In this document: in pieces, positions 52,143-62,462 of the stretch
Layout of the letters: every line of letters starts with the position of its first letter
Position numbering within the stretch: position 1 is the stretch's first letter
NCBI RefSeq assembly: GCF_900108275.1
Contig: NZ_FNVD01000001.1
Coordinates: 372,001 to 436,000, forward strand
DNA: 64,000 nucleotides
Source: Jhaorihella thermophila
GTDB lineage: Bacteria; Pseudomonadota; Alphaproteobacteria; Rhodobacterales; Rhodobacteraceae
Reading direction: 5' to 3'
Notes under the pieces: model-generated
What the model was told of the DNA's origin: nothing
Seen by the model: only the letters and a program-made list of their open reading frames with translations
The model's database searches: none
Translations under genes and position numbers: made by a program

Positions 52143-53006
52143 TCAGCGGGTCGATTTCGCCCAGTCCCAGTAGAGCTCGCGCACGCGGCGGGTGACCGGT
52201 CCGATCTGGTACTGGCGCTCCTCGAAGGCCGAGACCGGCGTGACCTTGTTCATGTTGCCCGACATGAACACCTCGTCGGCCTTTTCGAAATCCTCGAAGG
52301 TCAGCACGGTTTCATGCACCTCGATCCCGTCGGCGCGCATGTTGGTGATGTGGCGCGCGCGGGTGATTCCGGCCAGGAAGGTGCCGTTGGGGATCGGCGT
52401 GAACACCACCCCGTCGCGCACCATGAAGATGTTGGCGGTGGCGGTTTCGGCCACGTTGCCCATCGCATCGGCCACCAGCGCGTTGGAAAAGCCCTTGGCG
52501 CGGGCCTCGGCCAGCATCCGGGCGTTGTTGGGGTAGAGGCAGCCGGCCTTGGCATTGACCACCGCGTTTTCCAGGGTCGGACGGCGGAACCGCGTGCGGG
52601 TCAGGGTCGCCGCGGCGGTGGGCGGCGCCATCGGGATCTCCTCCAGACAGATGGCAAAGCCGGTTTCATCGCGCTGTGGCACGATCGCCGTCGCGTCGCC
52701 GTTGATGCCCCAATACATCGGCCGGATGTAGACCGCCGCATCCGGGGCATAGGCCTTGAGCCCCTCCCACACGATATCGACCATCTCGTCGGTGCCGACC
52801 GTGGGCTCCAGCATCAGCGCCTCGGCCGAACGATTCACCCGGTCGCAATGCGCCCGCAGATCCGGCGCCATGCCGTCGAAAAACCGAGCCCCGTCGAACA
52901 CGCCCGAACCCAGCCATGCGCCATGATCCGCCGCACGCATGATCGGCACGTCGCCGTCGTGCCAAGCGCCGTTGAAATATGTGCGGATGTTGGTGCCCGT
53001 CGCCAT
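52143..53006 (-). CDS. ilvE: branched-chain amino acid aminotransferase (class IV PLP)
   Basis: This 287-residue PLP enzyme makes or degrades Leu, Ile and Val by transamination with 2-oxoglutarate. The PLP Lys is probably 153 in NAKAGCLYPN, preceded by RRPTLENAV. GSGVFDGARFF and SGNMNKVTPV frame the active site. ATG 53006 has GGAGAGG upstream. The Lys context differs slightly from classic IlvE, so a related class IV activity is possible. Confidence 0.85.
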   Translation of the reverse strand: MATGTNIRTYFNGAWHDGDVPIMRAADHGAWLGSGVFDGARFFDGMAPDLRAHCDRVNRSAEALMLEPTVGTDEMVDIVWEGLKAYAPDAAVYIRPMYWGINGDATAIVPQRDETGFAICLEEIPMAPPTAAATLTRTRFRRPTLENAVVNAKAGCLYPNNARMLAEARAKGFSNALVADAMGNVAETATANIFMVRDGVVFTPIPNGTFLAGITRARHITNMRADGIEVHETVLTFEDFEKADEVFMSGNMNKVTPVSAFEERQYQIGPVTRRVRELYWDWAKSTR

Positions 53007-53204
53007 GTGATCCTCTCCGTCGCTTCGGGCGCAGACTAGGCGCGGGCGGGTCACAGGTCCAGACAGTTTCGGGCGCGCGCTCTCCGCCGGCATGCGGCAC
53101 GGGCGAAACAGGCCACCGGGCATGTCGCCGCGCCGGCACGCCTGGCGGTTTTCTTTGCCGGCGGAGCCAATATAGTGCCCGCGACCGACCAGAGGAGATC
53201 CCCC

Positions 53205-54485
53205 GTGGCGCCGATCGAAGACCACCCGCTGCGATACGTTCTGACCAACGAACTGCATGCCCGCCCGTTCCCGGCGCTGGGGGCCAACAGCACCGTCGTG
53301 TTCCTCGCGATCAAGAAGGTGCAGGGCGCAGCCGGGCGCGACCGGAACGCCGACCTGACCCATCTCAAGGCGCTGCTCGACCGCCACGGCGCGCCCTATC
53401 CGCAGCCGGGGACCAACCACCACAGCTGCCGGATCGGCCGGCACACGCTGAAATGGGAAAGCCATACCGAGTTCGTCACCTACACCGCCTTTTCCGAGGG
53501 CCTCAGCGGCCGCGCCTTCGACCCGGTGGATTTCGGCGTCTTCCCCGCCGACTGGCTGGCGGACGCACCGGGCGCGCGGGTGACCTCGCTGGCGATTCGC
53601 ATCAGCCCGCGGCCCGATGACGCCACAGTTGCGAAATTGCTCGAGGACTGGTTCGTGCCCGAAAGCCTCGCCGCCTCGCGGGTTCTCGACGACAACGCCA
53701 TTGCCGCCAGCGATTTCCGCATCGACCCCGCGGGGCATGTCCGTTTCGGGATCTTCGTCAATCCCGAAACCGGCCCGCGCCGGATCGGCCGCATCGTCCA
53801 GCGCCTGTGCGATATCGAAACCTACAAGTCCATGTCAATGCTGGGCTTTTCCCGGGCTCGCGGGCTCTGGGACCGTTTGGGCGAACTTGACCGCGACCTC
53901 ACCGGTCTGGTCACCGAGATGTCCGAATCCCGCGCTCCGGCCGAAGAAACCCTGAACCGCCTGCTCGAAGTCTCCACCGAGCTCGAAGCGATGGCCGCGC
54001 GCTCCGCCTTCCGCTTCTCGGCGACGGCGGCCTACGAAGCGATCGTGCACGAACGGATCGAGCTTCTGCGCGAAGAACGGCTCGAAGGGCGCCAGACCTT
54101 CCGCGAATTCATGACCCGCCGCTACGTTCCGGCGATGCGCACGGTCAAGGCGACCGAATCGCGGCTGCAGGCGCTGGCGGATCGGGCCATGCGGGCGGGC
54201 GATCTGCTGCGCACCCGTGTGGACGTGGAACGCAGCGCGCAGAATCAGGCGCTTCTGGCCAGCATGGACCGCCGCGCCGCGCTGCAACTGCGCCTGCAGC
54301 ACACGGTCGAAGGTTTCTCTGTCGCAGCGATCAGCTACTACGCCGTGTCGCTGCTGAGCTATTTGCTCTACCCGTTGGCCAAGGCGACCGGCCTTTCCAA
54401 AGGGATGCTGACGGCCGCTCTCGTGCTCCCCGTGGTGCTGACGGTGTGGGCCACGATCCGCAATATCCGCAAAAGGCTCGAATGA
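53205..54485 (+). CDS. DUF3422 family membrane protein
   Basis: This 426-residue protein begins EDHPLRYVLTNELHARPFP, the hallmark of DUF3422. The middle (about 230-350) is rich in long charged helices likely to form a coiled coil. Two C-terminal membrane helices (SVAAISYYAVSLLSYLLYP and AALVLPVVLTVWATI) follow. The start is GTG 53205 because GAGGAG is 7 bases upstream; an in-frame GTG at 53175 has no such site. The function is unknown; it is probably an inner-membrane protein with a large cytosolic part. Confidence 0.88.
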   Translation: MAPIEDHPLRYVLTNELHARPFPALGANSTVVFLAIKKVQGAAGRDRNADLTHLKALLDRHGAPYPQPGTNHHSCRIGRHTLKWESHTEFVTYTAFSEGLSGRAFDPVDFGVFPADWLADAPGARVTSLAIRISPRPDDATVAKLLEDWFVPESLAASRVLDDNAIAASDFRIDPAGHVRFGIFVNPETGPRRIGRIVQRLCDIETYKSMSMLGFSRARGLWDRLGELDRDLTGLVTEMSESRAPAEETLNRLLEVSTELEAMAARSAFRFSATAAYEAIVHERIELLREERLEGRQTFREFMTRRYVPAMRTVKATESRLQALADRAMRAGDLLRTRVDVERSAQNQALLASMDRRAALQLRLQHTVEGFSVAAISYYAVSLLSYLLYPLAKATGLSKGMLTAALVLPVVLTVWATIRNIRKRLE

Positions 54486-54490
54486 GCTCC

Positions 54491-54549
54491 CTTCATCTTG
54501 CCCGAAAATACTCCGGGGGGAGGCCGCAGGCCGGGGGGCAGCGCCCCCC
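54491..54549 (-). repeat. dispersed intergenic element, copy F
   Basis: The minus-strand copy has a perfect 7-bp stem (54533-54539 with 54543-54549), a GGCC-TGC-GGCC mini-hairpin and the tail GGAGTATTTTCGGGCAAGAT then GAAG. It lies directly after DUF3422, antisense to it, in the 155-base gap before the thiE-like gene. Confidence 0.7.
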
Positions 54550-54640
54550 TTGGCCACGGCGGCCGCACGCCGGACCGGCTTGATGCTTGCCTCCTCCGCG
54601 CAATCCGCTAAACCTCGGCGCGCTTGCAAGAGGATCCCCC

Positions 54641-56826
<2,186 letters not shown>

Positions 56827-56856
56827 TCGGTCGGTGGCCCACGGGGACGGGTTGAG

Positions 56857-58032
56857 ATGACGCCGGCGGCGCGGGTCCAGGCCGCGATCGAGATCCTTGA
56901 CGAGATCCTCGCCGGTGCCCCGGCTGAGCGAACCCTGACCCGCTGGGCGCGGCGCAGCCGCTATGCCGGGTCGAAGGACCGCGCCGCTCTGCGGGATCTG
57001 GTGTTCGACGCCCTGCGTTGCCGGCGCTCGCTGGCCGCGCTTGGCGGGGCCGAAACGGGGCGCGGCCTGATGCTGGGTGCCTGCCGGCGCGACGGGGTCG
57101 ATCCCGACACGATCTTTCAGAATGCCCGCTATGCGCCCGCGCCACTGACCTCAGCCGAGCGCGCCGCCGGGCGGCAGCCCGAAACCGCGGCCGAGCGTCT
57201 GGACATCCCCGACTGGCTCTGGCCGCGTCTTGTTGCGAGCCTGCACGATCGCGCGGCGCCGGTAGCGCAGGCGCTGCGTTCGCGCGCTCCGGTTCATCTC
57301 CGGGTGAACGTGGCACGCTGCGGCCGGGACGCGGCGATGGCGGTGCTGGCCGAAGACGGCGTGCACTGCATCCCGCATCCCGCCTCCTCCGCCGCGCTCG
57401 AGGTGGTCCGGGGCAGCCGTCGCGTTTCGTCCTCGCGGGCCTATCGGGACGGTCTGGTTGAACTGCAGGACGCAGGGAGCCAGGCCATCGCCGAGGCCTT
57501 GCCCCTGCGGGACGGGATGCGCGTGCTGGATTACTGCGCGGGTGGTGGCGGCAAGACGCTGGCCATGGCGGCGCGGGCGAGGCTTGATCTCTTTGCCCAC
57601 GACGCCGCGCCAAGCAGGATGAAGAACCTTCCGCAACGCGCTGAAAGAGCGGGAGTTTCCGTCAAGATCGTGGATGCGGCAGAGGCGCGCCGCCATCGAT
57701 ACGATCTTGTCCTTTGCGATGTCCCGTGTACGGGAAGCGGCGCTTGGCGGCGCGCGCCCGAAGGGAAGTGGCGGCTTGGTCCGGACAGGTTGCAGACCCT
57801 GTTGCGCACCCAGGCGGGGATTCTCGACGAAACGGCCGTGCTGGTCGCGCCGGACGGCACCTTGGCCTATGCGACCTGCTCGGTTCTGCAGGAGGAAAAC
57901 CACGCGCAGATCGCTGCCTTTCGGCAGCGCGAACCGGGCTGGACGCTGCGGGGCGAGTATCATTGGCTGCCCGACGCCGGGACGGACGGGTTCTATCTGG
58001 CGCTCTTGACGCGGCAGCCGGACGGCCCTTAA
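56857..58032 (+). CDS. RsmB/NOP family 16S rRNA cytosine methyltransferase
   Basis: This 391-residue SAM-dependent methyltransferase has a NusB-like N-terminal helical part, the SAM site DYCAGGGGKTLAMA and the two catalytic cysteines Cys291 (DVPCTGSG) and Cys341 (YATCSV). It makes m5C in 16S rRNA or a related target. It follows guaB by 30 bases and may be co-transcribed. The stretch after it carries the CtrA site and the cckA gene. Confidence 0.9.
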   Translation: MTPAARVQAAIEILDEILAGAPAERTLTRWARRSRYAGSKDRAALRDLVFDALRCRRSLAALGGAETGRGLMLGACRRDGVDPDTIFQNARYAPAPLTSAERAAGRQPETAAERLDIPDWLWPRLVASLHDRAAPVAQALRSRAPVHLRVNVARCGRDAAMAVLAEDGVHCIPHPASSAALEVVRGSRRVSSSRAYRDGLVELQDAGSQAIAEALPLRDGMRVLDYCAGGGGKTLAMAARARLDLFAHDAAPSRMKNLPQRAERAGVSVKIVDAAEARRHRYDLVLCDVPCTGSGAWRRAPEGKWRLGPDRLQTLLRTQAGILDETAVLVAPDGTLAYATCSVLQEENHAQIAAFRQREPGWTLRGEYHWLPDAGTDGFYLALLTRQPDGP

Positions 58033-58059
58033 ATCAACCCAAAGTAGAAATGTTCTGCC

Positions 58060-58074
58060 TTAATCGGGCTTTAA
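58060..58074 (+). promoter_or_regulatory. CtrA-binding motif (TTAA-N7-TTAA)
   Basis: TTAA at 58060-58063 and TTAA at 58071-58074 are separated by TCGGGCT, an exact match to the full CtrA consensus. It lies 69 bases before the cckA start at 58143, just past the rsmB-like gene. This would let phosphorylated CtrA control the kinase that activates it. Confidence 0.7.
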
Positions 58075-58142
58075 CCCGAACCGGGCGACATGGACGATGA
58101 CAAAGAAAAAGGCTTTGGCGCGTGTCGGAGAGACAGGTCATC

Positions 58143-60431
58143 ATGGTGCCGAATCGAGCGGGCATGGCCCCCGCGCCTGCTCGCGTGGCGGTCATTTTTG
58201 CCGTTGTGGTGGCGGCGCTCGCGATTGTCGCGGCCACCGGGGTTGACGGGGCGGGCGCGCGGATTCCTGCCGCCGCCGCGATCACTGCGGGGCTGGCATC
58301 GCTGTTCGTCATCCTCCGCGCGCACCTGAGAAAACGGGCGGTTCTCAAGGCCTTGCAGTCTCACGCCCGGTTCATCGCGCATGACGCGGTGCCCGGTTTC
58401 GTCACTGATGGCGACGGTTTCATCTGCGTTCGCAACCCTGCCGCCATCGCCCGATATGGCGATGGCGAAGGCGACACGCTCGGGGCTGCCTTGCGAGGCA
58501 TGCTCGCCGATCCCGCACCGGTCATCTTGCGGCTGGTGGCGACCGCGCGCGCCCAAGGCGCCGCCGGGGAGGAGATCGTGACCCGGATAGGTGCGATTCG
58601 TCTCGTCGTGCACAGGATCGATACCGATGTGTTCGGCTGGCGGATCGAGGATCTGCGTCCGCGTCAGGGGCAGGGTGTGAAAGCCATGGGCGTTCCGGTC
58701 ATCTCCATTGGCCGGTCAGGCGCGGTCTTGTCCATGAATGATGCGGCGCGGGCTTTGATCGGCGACAAGGTCAGGCGGCTCGATCGGTTGTTCGGCGACA
58801 CGTCCATTGGCGACGGGCAAATTCGAGAAATGCAGACCGCCGAGGGTCCGGTTCCGGTGGTTGCGCACCGTCACCCTGTCCCCGGTGGCCGCACGGACAT
58901 CGTCTTGATCCCCTTGAGCGCCGAGGACATGCCGGCGCGCGGGGACAAGACATTCATGGGCGCGATTCCGCTCCCGATGCTCAAGCTGGACCGGAAGGGC
59001 ATCATTCGCGAGATCAATTCTCATGCGGCGAAACTTCTTGGCAGCGACGTGAAACCGGGCGATTTCCTGGCCAATGCCCTGCATGGGCTGGGACGACCGA
59101 TCAACGACTGGCTGAGAGAGACGGCGGAAGGCCGCGCCAACCACAAGTCGGAGTTTCTGCGTCTGGCGCGTGACGGGCAGGACGTTTTCGTTCAAGTCAC
59201 CCTGACCCCGGTCGACGAGGGTGGAGAAACTGTCTTTCTCGCGCTGCTGAACGATGCGACCGAACTCAAGACCTTGGAGGCGCAGTTTGTTCAGGGGCAG
59301 AAAATGCAGGCGATCGGTCAGTTGGCCGGCGGGATCGCACATGATTTCAACAACCTGCTCACTGCGATTTCGGGTCATTGCGATCTGCTTCTGCTGCGGC
59401 ATGACCAGGGTGACCCCGACTATGGCGATCTCGTGCAGATTCATGAAAACGCGAACCGGGCGGCCGCTCTGGTCAGCCAGTTGCTCGCCTTCTCGCGAAA
59501 GCAGACGCTGCGGCCGCAAGAGCTGGATTTGCGCGAAACGCTTTCGGATCTGACACATCTTCTCAACCGGCTGGTGGGCGAAAAGGTCACCCTGACCCTC
59601 AGCCACGATCCGGTTCTGCGCCCCATCCGCGCGGACAAGCGGCAACTGGAGCAAGTGCTGATGAACCTGGTCGTCAACGCGCGTGATTCGATGCCTGATG
59701 GCGGCGAAATCCGGATCGAGACCGAGGTGATTTCGCTGGACGCCCCGATGGAACGGGATCGCGTCACGGTGCCCGTCGGCGACTATGTTCTGGTCCGCGT
59801 GTCCGACCAGGGGGTCGGAATTCCCCCCGAGGTCCGCAACAAGATCTTCGAGCCGTTCTATACCACGAAAAGAACGGGCGAGGGCACGGGGCTGGGGCTC
59901 TCCACCGTATATGGAATCGTCAAGCAGACCGGCGGGTTCATCTTCGTCGACAGCGTGCCGGGGCAGGGCAGCGAGTTCACCCTGTATTTCCCGGCAAGCG
60001 AGCTTTGCGGCGAACCAGCGCCTGAGGTGCCGCCCGAGCAGCCGCAGGCGGAAATCCGCGCGCCGGCCGAGGGGGTCATTCTGCTGGTCGAGGACGAGGC
60101 GCCGGTACGCGCCTTTGCCGCCCGTGCGCTCAGGCTGCGCGGCTTCACCGTCATCGAAGCGCAATCCGCCGAGGAAGCGTTGCGCGTGCTGGAGGACGTC
60201 GATTTGCAGGTGGACGTGTTCGTCACGGATGTCGTCATGCCGGGCATGGACGGGCCGAGTTGGGTGCGCGAGGCGTTGAAGTCACGCCCCCGGGCGCGCG
60301 TGGTTTTCATGTCCGGCTACTCCGAGGGCGCATTTGGCGAAAGCGAGGAGGACATCCCCAACTCCGTCTTCCTTCCCAAACCGTTTTCGCTCAATCAGTT
60401 GACCGAAACGGTGCGCCGCCAGTTGGCGTGA
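58143..60431 (+). CDS. cckA: hybrid sensor histidine kinase CckA
   Basis: This is the top of the CckA-ChpT-CtrA phosphorelay that controls cell-cycle, motility and gene-transfer-agent genes in alphaproteobacteria. The 762-residue inner-membrane protein has two N-terminal membrane segments (about 15-60), PAS-like sensor regions (about 75-370), a HisKA domain with the phospho-His near 400 in GGIAHDFNNL, an ATPase domain with DQGVGIPP and TGLGLSTVYG, and a C-terminal receiver with Asp near 696 (FVTDVVMPGMDG). ATG 58143 is preferred; GTG 58122 is in frame. recA and alaS follow, as in related genomes. Confidence 0.93.
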   Translation: MVPNRAGMAPAPARVAVIFAVVVAALAIVAATGVDGAGARIPAAAAITAGLASLFVILRAHLRKRAVLKALQSHARFIAHDAVPGFVTDGDGFICVRNPAAIARYGDGEGDTLGAALRGMLADPAPVILRLVATARAQGAAGEEIVTRIGAIRLVVHRIDTDVFGWRIEDLRPRQGQGVKAMGVPVISIGRSGAVLSMNDAARALIGDKVRRLDRLFGDTSIGDGQIREMQTAEGPVPVVAHRHPVPGGRTDIVLIPLSAEDMPARGDKTFMGAIPLPMLKLDRKGIIREINSHAAKLLGSDVKPGDFLANALHGLGRPINDWLRETAEGRANHKSEFLRLARDGQDVFVQVTLTPVDEGGETVFLALLNDATELKTLEAQFVQGQKMQAIGQLAGGIAHDFNNLLTAISGHCDLLLLRHDQGDPDYGDLVQIHENANRAAALVSQLLAFSRKQTLRPQELDLRETLSDLTHLLNRLVGEKVTLTLSHDPVLRPIRADKRQLEQVLMNLVVNARDSMPDGGEIRIETEVISLDAPMERDRVTVPVGDYVLVRVSDQGVGIPPEVRNKIFEPFYTTKRTGEGTGLGLSTVYGIVKQTGGFIFVDSVPGQGSEFTLYFPASELCGEPAPEVPPEQPQAEIRAPAEGVILLVEDEAPVRAFAARALRLRGFTVIEAQSAEEALRVLEDVDLQVDVFVTDVVMPGMDGPSWVREALKSRPRARVVFMSGYSEGAFGESEEDIPNSVFLPKPFSLNQLTETVRRQLA

Positions 60432-60473
60432 GAGTCCATTCGTGCACCGGGACGCGCGGTTGTGACCGAATTG

Positions 60474-61067
60474 CTACCGGATGCTGTCGTAGAGTTGGAA
60501 TTCGGCCGCGCACCTGCGCCTCAGACGGCGCTCGGTGCGGCCCGACAGGTTCAGCTCCATGCTGGGTGAGACGTTTTCGCGGGCGGGGCGCACTTCGGTC
60601 TGCAGACGGTTTTCGAGGAAATCGAGGAACCGGTCGAAGGCCTCGTAGCGGAACAGGTGCTTCACCGCGGTCCCATTTGGCCGGGGTTCCAGAAATTTCG
60701 CCTGGCTGCCGACGCGGGCGAATCCGGGCGGCTGCTTTTCCATGTAGGCGGCAACAAAGTCGTCAAAGGACACGTCGCGCGTGGAATTCGGGTGACCGTC
60801 CATGAGGGGACGGCGCCGATACCGATACCAGCTGCCCAGCCATGAAATCGGTTCGCGCATCACGGCGACCGTCTCCATCCGCGCGTCGCAGACTTTCTCG
60901 AACATGGGCCGAAAGAAGCGATTGTAGCGGTAGAGCGGGGCGTGCTTCAGCTCGGGCGGGTTGGAAATCACCATGTCGGCCCGATCGCGCAAGGCGGATT
61001 CGATCGCGGTCGTGCCCGTCTTGGGAACCGACAAAAGAACCAGACGTTCCTTGAAGAAAACAAGCAT
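60474..61067 (-). CDS. sulfotransferase family protein
   Basis: This 197-residue protein has the 5'-phosphosulfate loop VPKTGTTAIES (14-24) and the REPISWLGSWYRYRRR segment that usually holds the 3'-phosphate Arg and Ser. These are marks of PAPS-dependent sulfotransferases (Sulfotransfer_2 type). It has no signal peptide. The target (a polysaccharide, lipid or small molecule) is unknown. It lies alone between cckA and recA on the opposite strand. Confidence 0.83.
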   Translation of the reverse strand: MLVFFKERLVLLSVPKTGTTAIESALRDRADMVISNPPELKHAPLYRYNRFFRPMFEKVCDARMETVAVMREPISWLGSWYRYRRRPLMDGHPNSTRDVSFDDFVAAYMEKQPPGFARVGSQAKFLEPRPNGTAVKHLFRYEAFDRFLDFLENRLQTEVRPARENVSPSMELNLSGRTERRLRRRCAAEFQLYDSIR

Positions 61068-61159
61068 CTGAGCAGAAATCCCCCGTCTCGCCGGACCTGA
61101 AACTGCCGTAAACCTTGCGTTAACTCAATCCGCAATAGGCTGGGATCCGAAAAATTCGA

Positions 61160-61188
61160 TTGAAATGTTCTCTTTTTGGTCCCATAAG
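61160..61188 (+). promoter_or_regulatory. recA promoter
   Basis: The -35 TTGAAA at 61160-61165, an exact 17-base spacer and the -10 CATAAG at 61183-61188 lie about 70 bases before the recA ATG. A degenerate LexA half-pair (GTTC-N7-GGTC, 61167-61181) lies in the spacer and an exact box begins at 61189, so a bound repressor would block polymerase. Confidence 0.65.
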
Positions 61189-61203
61189 GAACATGAGGTG
61201 AAC
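61189..61203 (+). promoter_or_regulatory. LexA (SOS) box of recA
   Basis: GAAC at 61189-61192, seven bases, then GAAC at 61200-61203 form the direct-repeat operator GAAC-N7-GAAC (GTTC-N7-GTTC on the other strand) used by alphaproteobacterial LexA. It covers the likely transcription start of recA. Confidence 0.8.
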
Positions 61204-61258
61204 AAAGCAGTCGTTGCCGGCCTTGCGCGGGTGTGACAAAAGACGGGATGACAGGACA

Positions 61259-62326
61259 ATGGCGGATCTTCTGACGATGACCAGCAAGAACAATCCAGAC
61301 AAGCAAAAGGCGCTGGACAGCGCGCTGGCCCAGATCGAACGGCAGTTCGGCAAAGGCTCGATCATGAAGCTGGGCGGCGACAACGCCATTCAGGAGATCG
61401 AGGCCAGTTCCACCGGCTCGCTGGGGCTGGACATCGCTCTGGGGATCGGCGGCCTGCCGATGGGCCGGATCATCGAGATCTACGGGCCGGAAAGCTCGGG
61501 CAAGACGACGCTCACGCTGCACTGCATCGCCGAGCAGCAGAAAAAGGGCGGGGTCTGCGCCTTTGTCGATGCCGAACATGCGCTGGATCCGCAATATGCC
61601 CGCAAGCTGGGCGTGGACCTTGACGAGTTGCTGATCTCGCAGCCCGACACGGGCGAACAGGCGCTGGAAATCACGGATACGCTGGTCCGGTCCGGCGCGG
61701 TGAACATGGTGGTCGTGGATTCGGTTGCCGCTCTGACCCCGAAATCCGAACTCGAAGGCGACATGGGCGATTCCAGCGTCGGCGTGCAGGCCCGGTTGAT
61801 GAGCCAGGCCATGCGCAAGCTGACCGGCTCGATCGCGCGTTCGAACTGCATGGTGATCTTCATCAACCAGATCCGGATGAAGATCGGCGTCATGTTCGGC
61901 AGCCCCGAGACCACCACCGGCGGCAATGCGCTGAAATTCTATTCCTCGGTGCGGCTCGACATTCGCCGGATCGGCGCGATCAAGGACCGCGACGAGGTCG
62001 TCGGCAACCATACCCGCGTGAAGGTGGTCAAGAACAAGGTGGCTCCGCCCTTCAAGGAGGCCGAATTCGACATCATGTATGGCGAAGGCATTTCGAAGAT
62101 GGGCGAGCTTCTGGATCTGGGCGTGAAGGCGGGCGTGGTGAACAAGTCCGGCGCGTGGTTCTCCTACGGTGACGAACGCATCGGACAGGGCCGCGAGAAC
62201 GCCAAGCAGTTCCTGCGCGAACATGCCCGCATCGCCTACGAGATCGAGGACAAGATCCGCGCCGCGCACGGACTGGAATTCGACATGCCCCCGCCGGGCG
62301 AGGCAGACGACGTGCTCGAGGCCTGA
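61259..62326 (+). CDS. recA: recombinase A
   Basis: This is the DNA strand-exchange protein and SOS co-protease. The 355-residue protein has the RecA core: Walker A GPESSGKT at 76-83, Walker [13 protein letters not shown]-binding loop 1 ([14 protein letters not shown]) and loop 2 near [13 protein letters not shown]. The C-terminal tail is acidic. ATG 61259 is chosen to match RecA N-termini, although the frame is open from 61214. It is preceded by a promoter with LexA boxes and followed by a strong terminator. Confidence 0.97.
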   Translation: MADLLTMTSKNNPDKQKALDSALAQIERQFGKGSIMKLGGDNAIQEIEASSTGSLGLDIALGIGGLPMGRIIEIYGPESSGKTTLTLHCIAEQQKKGGVCAFVDAEHALDPQYARKLGVDLDELLISQPDTGEQALEITDTLVRSGAVNMVVVDSVAALTPKSELEGDMGDSSVGVQARLMSQAMRKLTGSIARSNCMVIFINQIRMKIGVMFGSPETTTGGNALKFYSSVRLDIRRIGAIKDRDEVVGNHTRVKVVKNKVAPPFKEAEFDIMYGEGISKMGELLDLGVKAGVVNKSGAWFSYGDERIGQGRENAKQFLREHARIAYEIEDKIRAAHGLEFDMPPPGEADDVLEA

Positions 62327-62344
62327 CCGGCCGGAGCCGGGAAC

Positions 62345-62372
62345 CGGGGCGGGGCTTTCCCGCCCCGTTTTG
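62345..62372 (+). terminator. rho-independent terminator of recA
   Basis: A perfect 9-bp stem (62345-62353 with 62359-62367), a 5-base loop and a TTTT run begin 18 bases after the recA stop codon. This is the clearest intrinsic terminator in the window. Confidence 0.9.
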
Positions 62373-62462
62373 TATCCCGCGCCCGCGTTGGGCTGTGGAC
62401 ACCGCGCGGGCAGGCGGATAAACCGGCGCAGATGCAAGACACTGCCGGGGCAGGACGCTGAC

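Noticed and set aside
54550-54640. TPP riboswitch before the thiE-like gene
   Set aside because: No CTGAGA/THI-box core or fitting stem is visible in the 91 bases after repeat copy F.
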